Part shown: in pieces, positions 1-4,479 of the stretch
Numbering within the stretch: the first letter of the stretch is position 1
Layout of the letters: every line of letters starts with the position of its first letter
Assembly: GCA_013329135.1 (NCBI GenBank)
Contig: DUKU01000070.1
Coordinates: 1-6,876, forward strand
From: Thermoplasmata archaeon
Lineage (GTDB): Archaea > Thermoplasmatota > Thermoplasmata > UBA10834
Length of the DNA: 6,876 nt
Direction: 5' to 3'
Translations under genes and position numbers: made by a program
Notes under the pieces: model-generated
Seen by the model: the letters and a program-made list of their open reading frames with translations, nothing else
Told to the model about the DNA's origin: nothing
The model's database searches: none

Positions 1-77
1 TGTCGAACGCTACAAGCTTTGGCCCTGACCTGCTCGGATATGACGAACACGTGGCCGACGCCTATGACTGTGATCAT
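1..77 (-). CDS. TraB/PrgY-like protein, N-terminal fragment
   Basis: Reading leftward from the ATG at 75-77, the frame stays open to the window edge and gives 25 residues, beginning MITVIGVGHVFVISEQVR. The pattern IG-V-GH-V followed by S-x-x-V resembles the first conserved motif of the TraB/PrgY/GumN superfamily (G-T-A-H-V, then S and V a few residues later), which sits at the very N-terminus in archaeal members. PrgY and TraB inhibit peptide pheromone activity in enterococci; the archaeal members have no settled function, though many carry C-terminal membrane segments. There is no Shine-Dalgarno sequence upstream, and a TATA-like box about 28 bases before the ATG suggests a leaderless transcript. 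The gene is divergent from the HAD phosphatase gene. The assignment rests on one short motif, so it is tentative; the rest of the gene is outside the window. Confidence 0.55.
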   Translation of the reverse strand, partial: MITVIGVGHVFVISEQVRAKACSVR

Positions 78-101
78 CGCGGCCAGCCATCGTGGGATGC
101 G

Positions 102-109
102 TTTAATAA
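102..109. promoter_or_regulatory. Shared TATA-like box between divergent genes
   Basis: TTTAATAA lies in otherwise GC-rich DNA. Its centre (105.5) is 26.5 bases from the GTG at 132 on the plus strand and 28.5 bases from the ATG at 77 on the minus strand. Archaeal TATA boxes are normally centred about 26 bases upstream of the transcription start, so both genes could be transcribed as leaderless mRNAs from this one element. It matches the archaeal consensus only approximately, with at least one mismatch in either orientation. Confidence 0.5.
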
Positions 110-131
110 CCCTTCGTGCCATGGTCCAGAC

Positions 132-776
132 GTGCCAAAGCTTGTAGCGTTCGACATGGACGGTGTGCTCGTGGACACCGTCAGCTCGTGGGTCCATGTC
201 CACCGGCAGTTCGGGGTCAACAACGACCATTCGCTGCACGCCTACCTCAGAGGCGAGATCGATGATCAGGAGTTCATCAGACGGGACATCGAGCTCTGGA
301 GGAGGATCGACCCTGAGGTGACCTCGGAGAAGATACGGGGCATGTTGGCGAGCGCGCCGCTCATGAACGGGGCGGCCGAGACTATGGCGGAGCTCAGACG
401 CAGGGGCTTCAAGACCGTGATCGTCTCCGCTGGCATAGACCTCCTGTCGGAGAGGGTTGCGGATGAACTGAGCATGGATATGCAGTTCGCCAACGGCCTG
501 TGCACAGACGATGCGGACAGGCTCTCGGGCGAGGGCATCTTCAGGGTCCGGCTGATGGAGAAAGGCAAGACCGTGGCCGAGGCCGCGAGGAGGCTCGGAG
601 TGGGTCCGGACCAGATCGTCAGCGTCGGCAACTCGCGGTACGACGTATCCATGTTCGAGCATTCCGCGCTCGGGATCGCGTTCTGTCCTGAGGATGACCA
701 CGTGAGGGAGAAGGCGGACATCGTCGTCGACGAGAAGGACCTCAGGAAGGTCCTGGACCATCTCGACGGATTCTAG
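132..776 (+). CDS. HAD-superfamily phosphatase, SerB-like (subclass IB)
   Basis: This is a 214-residue protein of the haloacid dehalogenase fold, close to the usual length of archaeal phosphoserine phosphatase-like proteins. Motif I is FDMDGVLVD (residues 7-15; nucleophile Asp8, acid/base Asp10). Motif II is VSAG with Ser99, motif III is a lysine in K-G-K (144-146), and motif IV is V-G-N-S-R-Y-D-V-S-M-F (165-175). The region between motifs I and II would form the helical cap. In motif IV the usual first aspartate (GDS) is an asparagine, Asn167, which may weaken magnesium binding. The frame is open back to a GTG at 51, but GTG132 puts motif I at the N-terminus as in relatives and fits the TATA box at 102-109. 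The substrate could be phosphoserine or another small phosphoester; no serine-pathway neighbour supports a serB call. The gene is convergent with pcm and overlaps it by 4 bases. Confidence 0.82.
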   Translation: MPKLVAFDMDGVLVDTVSSWVHVHRQFGVNNDHSLHAYLRGEIDDQEFIRRDIELWRRIDPEVTSEKIRGMLASAPLMNGAAETMAELRRRGFKTVIVSAGIDLLSERVADELSMDMQFANGLCTDDADRLSGEGIFRVRLMEKGKTVAEAARRLGVGPDQIVSVGNSRYDVSMFEHSALGIAFCPEDDHVREKADIVVDEKDLRKVLDHLDGF

Positions 777-1423
777 TAGCCGTGCTCGCCCACGAGGGGG
801 ACGAACACGCAGCCGCCCAGGTCCTCACGGATGTACCTGTCACCCCTGCGTTCTATCCTGACCAGATCCTGATACATCCTGCCGCCCACTGGCACCAGCA
901 TGAGCCCGCCATCCTTGAGCTGCGATTTCAGCGGTTCAGGGACTGCGGGCGCGCCGCACGCGACGAATATCCTGTCGAAAGGCGCCTCGCTGGGAAGGCC
1001 GACGGAACCGTCGCTCAGGATTACGGTCACGGAATCCGAGTAACCCGTCCTCGTGATGTTGTCGCGCGCGAACTCGACGAGCTCCGGGAGCCTCTCGACC
1101 GTGAAGACGTGCCCGCCTGGAGAGACCAGCTCCGCGGTGACGGCGGCGTGGTACCCTGACCCTCCGCCGACCTCGAGCACCTTCTGGCCTGGCCTCAGGT
1201 CCAGCGCCTCCACCATCATGGCGACCATGTGCGGCGCGGATATCGTCTGTCCGGAACCTATGGGCAGGGGGGTGTCGATATATGCCTCGTCCATCAGAGA
1301 CCTGGGCACGAACTCCTCCCTTGGGACCTTCATGAGCGCTTCCGCCACCTCACGCTTGGTGGCATAACCGCGGCGTATCAGGCCGTCCACGAGCTCGGAC
1401 CGCCGCTCAGAGAAGTCGGTCAC
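773..1423 (-). CDS. pcm: Protein-L-isoaspartate O-methyltransferase
   Basis: The cytoplasmic enzyme uses S-adenosylmethionine to methylate the alpha-carboxyl of L-isoaspartyl residues in damaged proteins, starting their repair to aspartate. From the GTG at 1423 the protein has 216 residues, typical for the family. The N-terminal helix ends in K-V-P-R-E-x-F-V-P (residues 32-40). Next comes the substrate-site motif G-Q-T-I-S-A-P-H-M (58-66) with the conserved Ser62. SAM-binding motif I is VLEVGGGSGYHAAV (82-95), and a conserved acidic residue follows in F-T-V-E-R. The frame extends upstream to 1612, but that part overlaps the zinc-finger gene antisense to nothing conserved and lacks family similarity, so GTG1423 is preferred. 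No Shine-Dalgarno sequence precedes it. GATTAATC at 1450-1457, 30 bases upstream, could be a promoter but also contains the upstream gene's stop codon. It is the last gene of the cluster, 28 bases after its neighbour. Confidence 0.9.
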   Translation of the reverse strand: MTDFSERRSELVDGLIRRGYATKREVAEALMKVPREEFVPRSLMDEAYIDTPLPIGSGQTISAPHMVAMMVEALDLRPGQKVLEVGGGSGYHAAVTAELVSPGGHVFTVERLPELVEFARDNITRTGYSDSVTVILSDGSVGLPSEAPFDRIFVACGAPAVPEPLKSQLKDGGLMLVPVGGRMYQDLVRIERRGDRYIREDLGGCVFVPLVGEHGY

Positions 1424-1451
1424 GATATTGCGAAACGCACTGAAAGAGGGA

Positions 1452-2075
1452 TTAATCTTTCGAGTCGCCGCCGCCTTGGACGGTCTTCCGGACCACTGCG
1501 CCGTACACGCGCACGATGTCCCTTGCGAGGGCGGAGCCCTTCCTGATGGTCCGCTCCTGGATCCTGATCGAATGGACGACGACTTGCTTCTTCTGGAACT
1601 CGAGAATGTCACCGATGAAGAACTCCTCGTCAGGGACGGCCATCATGAAGTCGGAGAAGGTCCTGCCGTGGTTGTTGACCGAGAACAACACCTTGAGCTT
1701 GTCGAACTTCTTGGCCCATACGGTATCTATCCTGCTGGCCTTGGTCGACTTGACCCTCGCGCCTTTGGACTCTATCGATGTGACGAGCGTGGGTATGTCC
1801 CCGCACATGACCTCGTCCCCGACTGACAGCACCTCGTCCGGCCCCAGGAGCACCTTTCCCCTGGAAGATGTCTCCAGCCAGCTGATCACGAACGGCACCT
1901 CGACCGGTTTGGCGCTCTTGACCGTCACGTGGTGCACGTGCCCGCACTCCTTGCACTTGACCGTGGATTCGAGCACGGACACTGACTTGCCCCCCATCCT
2001 ACCTGAGAGGACCTCGTGGAGTGTCTCGCACTTGCACTGCGGACATTCGACTAGGACGGACGCCGGAACGGTCAT
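1452..2075 (-). CDS. HVO_0476-family zinc-finger protein
   Basis: This 207-residue protein resembles the conserved euryarchaeal HVO_0476 family, named after a Haloferax volcanii gene of unknown function. The N-terminus has a zinc-binding site of two Cys pairs, C-P-Q-C (Cys11, Cys14) and C-K-E-C-G-H (Cys41, Cys44), separated by the family-like segment T-L-H-E-V-L-S. The remainder looks beta-rich, with V-G-D-E and I-G-D-I-L-E-F turns and a basic C-terminus ending in A-R-D-I-V-R-V-Y-G. There is no signal peptide or membrane segment, so it should be cytoplasmic; nucleic-acid or protein binding is possible but not shown. ATG2075 is chosen because GAGAGG at 2080-2085 lies 4 bases upstream and it matches the family N-terminus. 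A GTG at 2102 directly abuts the preceding stop and cannot be excluded. The protein lies between the MBL hydrolase and pcm in one run of genes. Confidence 0.8.
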   Translation of the reverse strand: MTVPASVLVECPQCKCETLHEVLSGRMGGKSVSVLESTVKCKECGHVHHVTVKSAKPVEVPFVISWLETSSRGKVLLGPDEVLSVGDEVMCGDIPTLVTSIESKGARVKSTKASRIDTVWAKKFDKLKVLFSVNNHGRTFSDFMMAVPDEEFFIGDILEFQKKQVVVHSIRIQERTIRKGSALARDIVRVYGAVVRKTVQGGGDSKD

Positions 2076-2078
2076 CGG

Positions 2079-2085
2079 CCCTCTC
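2079..2085 (-). promoter_or_regulatory. Shine-Dalgarno sequence of zinc-finger gene
   Basis: The minus strand reads GAGAGGG and then CCG before the ATG at 2075. The spacing is on the short side, but this is the only anti-16S-like element near the candidate starts, so it favours ATG2075 over the GTG at 2102. Confidence 0.45.
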
Positions 2086-2102
2086 AATATCAGTCCTCTC
2101 AC

Positions 2103-2687
2103 TTACTTCTTTCCTAGGACGTTGAAAAGTCTGTCGTGCCCCGGGACGACGGTCTGGGCCCATCCCAGGAGCAAGTCCATGCTCTTCATGGCCAAGGCGC
2201 GGTCGAAGTGTATGGCCGGTGGCGCATGGGACTCGTAGTTCGCCCTTGTCGGGATGGCGTCCCCGCATATCGCATACCTTCGGTCTGATTCCACCAGCAC
2301 GGACATGCTGCCCCTTGTATGCCCGGGAGTGTGCACGAGCCTCACGCCACGGGCGAGCTCCGTTCCTCCACAGACCCTGCGTGTCCCCACAGGCGGGTCC
2401 TCGAGCTCATGCGCGATGAGGGCCGCTTCCGGGAACAGGTCGTTGGCCCCGCAATGATCCATGTGGAGGTGTGTATTGACGACGTGTTTCACATCCTCAG
2501 GCGCGACGCCGTTGTCCGATAGGGCGGAAGACAGGTCGGCCACATTGGTCGACGAACCCGTATCGATGAGGACCGTGCCGATGTCTGTATCGACCATCGT
2601 CACGGACGACGATGCGTCGACGACGGCCCCGCCCTCCCTCACGAGCCAGCCCTCGCACAGGATCTTCACGACCGGCACCTTTGTCAC
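2103..2687 (-). CDS. Metallo-beta-lactamase-fold hydrolase
   Basis: From the GTG at 2687 this is a 194-residue single-domain MBL protein. The dinuclear zinc site is complete: T-H-L-H-M-D-H (His73, His75, Asp77, His78), H-T-P-G-H-T (His123), C-G-D (Asp143) and V-P-G-H-D (His184). The N-T-H-L-H-M-D-H-C-G-A-N-x-x-x-F block and the small size resemble the MBLAC1 / N-acyl-homoserine-lactonase-like branch rather than glyoxalase II or RNase J. The substrate is unknown, and lactone, thioester, phosphoester and RNA hydrolysis are all known in this fold. GTG2687 overlaps the rhomboid stop as GTGA, which implies translational coupling; the region upstream of it in frame lies inside the rhomboid zinc-ribbon coding sequence and shows no MBL character. 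GTG codons at 2678 and 2669 are alternatives. The TAA stop at 2103-2105 is 27 bases from the start of the next gene. Confidence 0.85.
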   Translation of the reverse strand: MTKVPVVKILCEGWLVREGGAVVDASSSVTMVDTDIGTVLIDTGSSTNVADLSSALSDNGVAPEDVKHVVNTHLHMDHCGANDLFPEAALIAHELEDPPVGTRRVCGGTELARGVRLVHTPGHTRGSMSVLVESDRRYAICGDAIPTRANYESHAPPAIHFDRALAMKSMDLLLGWAQTVVPGHDRLFNVLGKK

Positions 2688-3565
2688 AGCATGTGCCCCC
2701 GCTCGCACATGACGCCATCCTTGCGGACCTTGAGCTTCGTCCCGCATTGCGGGCACTTCGCCTGCGACAGGAAGTGCTCTATCCATGCGCTCCTGACGTC
2801 GGGTATGGACTCCTCCTCGATTCTCCTCATTATCGACTTCAACTCAGGGGTCGTCGCAAGCTTCCTGAGGGCTGACTGGGAGACCATCTTCTTGACCCGC
2901 TTGTGGAGCGGAAGTCTGGCCACATATGGTGCGAGAACATACCCAGCGACCAGACCGCCCAAGTGCGCCTCGACGGCTATGTTTGTCTGGCCCGATAAGA
3001 ACACGATCTGGAGGAACAGAATACCCGCGACGACGACCCACAGTGGCATGGGCGGGAGTGGGAGGAATCCGATTAGCAGGGACATGCGCTCGTGTGGGAA
3101 CATCCTGACGTAGGCGCCGAGAACCCCCACAATCGCCCCTGAGGCGCCGACTACAGCGATGAACGAGTTGCCCCAGTTCAGTCCGGCGAACGCAAGGGTG
3201 CCACACAGACCCGCTACAAAGTACATGAGTATGTACGGTCTCGTGCCGATCCTCTGCTCGAACCCCATCCCGATGAACGCGACTACCAGGATGTTCATCA
3301 GGAGGTGCCCGATCCCCCCGTGCGTGTACATCGATGTCAGCACGGTGTACAGCCGTCCAGGATCTGTCAGGTCATGAGGGATGAACTCCAGCTGGTACAT
3401 CGTCTCCGAGTTCCCATAGTATGCGGAACCGGCCGAGAGCAGGAGCACCGCGAACGATACGACACACACCACGCTGACGACTATGGAGAAGCTCATCTGC
3501 CGGTAGTACGAGTATGCCGTGCTCGCGACGATCATGACGATGATGGCGGCTACCCAGACATTCAT
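2684..3565 (-). CDS. Rhomboid-family intramembrane serine protease with C-terminal zinc ribbon
   Basis: This 293-residue membrane protease is predicted to cleave transmembrane segments of substrate proteins. Hydrophobic helices lie at about 3-16 and 26-46, followed by the six-helix rhomboid core at about 72-215. The core carries H-L-L-M-N (His87, Asn91, oxyanion region), the nucleophile motif G-A-S-G (Ser142) and the catalytic histidine in A-H-L-G-G-L-V-A-G-Y (His201), so the Ser-His dyad is intact. After the core come about 50 basic and helical residues, which should be cytoplasmic, and then a C-terminal zinc ribbon C-x2-C-x12-C-x3-H (Cys271, Cys274, Cys287, His291). ATG3565 is preceded by GAGG at 3573-3576 with 7 bases between. 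The gene heads the four-gene cluster, and its TGA overlaps the GTG of the MBL gene. The physiological substrate cannot be read from the sequence. Confidence 0.92.
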   Translation of the reverse strand: MNVWVAAIIVMIVASTAYSYYRQMSFSIVVSVVCVVSFAVLLLSAGSAYYGNSETMYQLEFIPHDLTDPGRLYTVLTSMYTHGGIGHLLMNILVVAFIGMGFEQRIGTRPYILMYFVAGLCGTLAFAGLNWGNSFIAVVGASGAIVGVLGAYVRMFPHERMSLLIGFLPLPPMPLWVVVAGILFLQIVFLSGQTNIAVEAHLGGLVAGYVLAPYVARLPLHKRVKKMVSQSALRKLATTPELKSIMRRIEEESIPDVRSAWIEHFLSQAKCPQCGTKLKVRKDGVMCERGHML

Positions 3566-3572
3566 CCTTCAT

Positions 3573-3576
3573 CCTC
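3573..3576 (-). promoter_or_regulatory. Shine-Dalgarno sequence of rhomboid gene
   Basis: GAGG on the minus strand lies 7 bases before the ATG at 3565, a normal archaeal spacing. It supports that start and implies that the cluster's mRNA carries a short 5' leader. Confidence 0.55.
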
Positions 3577-3598
3577 AAGGCAGGTGAACGACCTCGCC

Positions 3599-3616
3599 TA
3601 GTAAAGCCTTAATGAT
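3599..3616. promoter_or_regulatory. AT-rich element between divergent rhomboid and methyltransferase genes
   Basis: The segment contains TAGTAAA (3599-3605) and TTAATGA (3610-3616) in a 46-base divergent gap. Read leftward, a TATA box here would give a transcript starting near 3576-3586, just ahead of the rhomboid Shine-Dalgarno sequence. Read rightward, TTAATGA is 26 bases before a GTG at 3639, an alternative methyltransferase start. The exact box is uncertain. Confidence 0.3.
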
Positions 3617-4229
3617 GGTCACGGGCATATACACGGCCGTGAAAGTGGACACCGGCATCGACATAGACATCGCGCCCGAGGTGTACAACCCGAGCGACGA
3701 CTCGTACCTTCTGGTCAACGTGATCGAAGTATCCCCTGACGAGAGGGTCCTCGATGTAGGGACCGGGACGGGCATAGCCGCGCTGCACGCCGCGAAGGCC
3801 GGGGCGCGGGTCACGGCCGTGGACATCAACCCGCATGCGGTCGCGTGCGCGCGCTCCAACGCGCTCAAGAACGACCTCAAGGTCGAGGTCCTTCAGAGCG
3901 ACCTGTTCGAGAAGGTCGTGGGGCTGTACAACGTCATCACATTCAACCCACCGTACCTGCCCGATGAGAATGCCCCGTCGAGCTGGGCCGAGAGGGCATG
4001 GTCCGGGGGGGCCGATGGGGCCGAGGTCGTTGTACGCTTCCTAGAGGACGCCTGGAGGTTCCTGGCGCCCAACGGCAGGATATTCATCATACTCTCCTCG
4101 TTCGGCAGCATCAGGACGGTCCTCAGGACGGCGAAGGAGAGGTACGATATCGAGATGGTCGAGGAGAAGCACATGTTCTTCGAGTCGATCCTCGCCTACA
4201 GGATGTCCGTGAAGAAATCCAACCCTTGA
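3612..4229 (+). CDS. HemK2/Mtq2-type glutamine N5-methyltransferase
   Basis: The protein is a 205-residue class I SAM-dependent methyltransferase of the HemK2 branch. Archaeal and eukaryotic members methylate the glutamine of the GGQ motif in class I release factor (aRF1/eRF1), usually with a Trm112-like partner that is not seen here. It has the family entry motif V-Y-N-P-S-D-D-S-Y-L-L (24-34), SAM motif I VLDVGTGTGIAAL (46-58), acidic Asp71 in A-V-D-I-N, and the N-P-P-Y motif (112-115) that holds the target amide. There is no N-terminal PrmC-type helical domain, which fits HemK2 rather than bacterial PrmC. The start is uncertain: ATG3612, ATG3615 or GTG3639. No Shine-Dalgarno sequence precedes any of them, and GTG3639 has TTAATGA at the leaderless-promoter distance. 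The gene is divergent from the rhomboid gene. Confidence 0.88.
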   Translation: MMVTGIYTAVKVDTGIDIDIAPEVYNPSDDSYLLVNVIEVSPDERVLDVGTGTGIAALHAAKAGARVTAVDINPHAVACARSNALKNDLKVEVLQSDLFEKVVGLYNVITFNPPYLPDENAPSSWAERAWSGGADGAEVVVRFLEDAWRFLAPNGRIFIILSSFGSIRTVLRTAKERYDIEMVEEKHMFFESILAYRMSVKKSNP

Positions 4230-4245
4230 GAATGTAAGCGGATAG

Positions 4246-4253
4246 TATTATTA
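4246..4253 (+). promoter_or_regulatory. TATA-like box of small gene
   Basis: TATTATTA is the most AT-rich stretch in the 64-base gap after the methyltransferase gene. A start about 26 bases downstream of its centre would fall near 4275, leaving a short leader that includes the GGAAGGT at 4282-4288 before the GTG at 4294. This geometry suggests that the small gene has its own promoter. Confidence 0.45.
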
Positions 4254-4281
4254 GGCATATGGCGGATTCGATAGACCCGCT

Positions 4282-4288
4282 GGAAGGT
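4282..4288 (+). promoter_or_regulatory. Shine-Dalgarno-like sequence of small gene
   Basis: GGAAGGT ends 5 bases before the GTG at 4294. It is an imperfect but well placed ribosome binding site and supports translation from that GTG. Confidence 0.4.
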
Positions 4289-4293
4289 ATGCC

Positions 4294-4479
4294 GTGACAG
4301 CTAAGAAGAGGAAGTACAACAACCCCGACGATCTCGATGAGCTCTGCAGGAGCTTCCTCCAGTGCCAGGAAGACGACAAGGGCGCGGCCTTGGAGTACTG
4401 CAAGAACTTCCTCACGATCCTGTCCAAGAAGGACGTCACGAGAGGAGCTGTCTTATCCTCTCGTTCAAGACCTCGCTGA
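4294..4479 (+). CDS. Small protein of unknown function (61 aa)
   Basis: I do not recognise this protein. It starts at a GTG with a Shine-Dalgarno-like sequence and a TATA-like box upstream, so it looks like an independent gene. Residues 1-47 are hydrophilic: a basic head (K-K-R-K at 4-7), an acidic stretch D-D-L-D-E (12-16), then a probable helix with three cysteines (18, 24, 36) ending in K-K-D. Codons 1-47 use G/C third positions as the neighbours do. Codons 49-61 (T-R-G-A-V-L-S-S-R-S-R-P-R) include many A/T-ending codons and lie entirely antisense to the last codons of gatE. The tail therefore looks like an overprinted extension past a lost stop, or the result of a sequencing error. There is no signal peptide or membrane segment. 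Three cysteines could bind metal or form a disulfide, but their spacing matches no motif I know. Confidence 0.6.
   Translation: MTAKKRKYNNPDDLDELCRSFLQCQEDDKGAALEYCKNFLTILSKKDVTRGAVLSSRSRPR

Noticed and set aside
51..131. N-terminal extension of the HAD phosphatase from GTG51
   Set aside because: The extra 27 residues have no HAD character, would overlap the divergent TraB-like gene and its promoter, and push motif I away from the N-terminus.
1450..1457. Palindrome GATTAATC upstream of pcm as a promoter
   Set aside because: It contains the TAA stop of the preceding gene and lies about 30 bases from the start, slightly far for a leaderless promoter, so it is not listed separately.
1424..1612. 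N-terminal extension of Pcm
   Set aside because: The 63 extra residues are S/R/P-rich, lie in another frame over the end of the zinc-finger gene, and match no known Pcm N-terminus.
1516..2238. Plus-strand open frame of 240 codons opposite the zinc-finger gene
   Set aside because: It is S/T/P-rich, has no conserved motif, crosses two real genes on the other strand and lacks any promoter or ribosome binding site.
2688..2786. N-terminal extension of the MBL hydrolase
   Set aside because: The 33 residues are an out-of-frame reading of the rhomboid zinc-ribbon region; the GTGA overlap at 2684-2687 is a better start.
3582..3594. Short inverted repeat AGGT-GAACG-ACCT in the divergent gap
   Set aside because: Four-base arms arise easily by chance and there is no second copy in the window to support an operator.
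4259..4297. 12-codon open frame MADSIDPLEGMP ending in GTGA over the start of the small gene
   Set aside because: It could be a leader peptide, but the predicted transcription start (about 4275) lies downstream of its ATG and it has no ribosome binding site.
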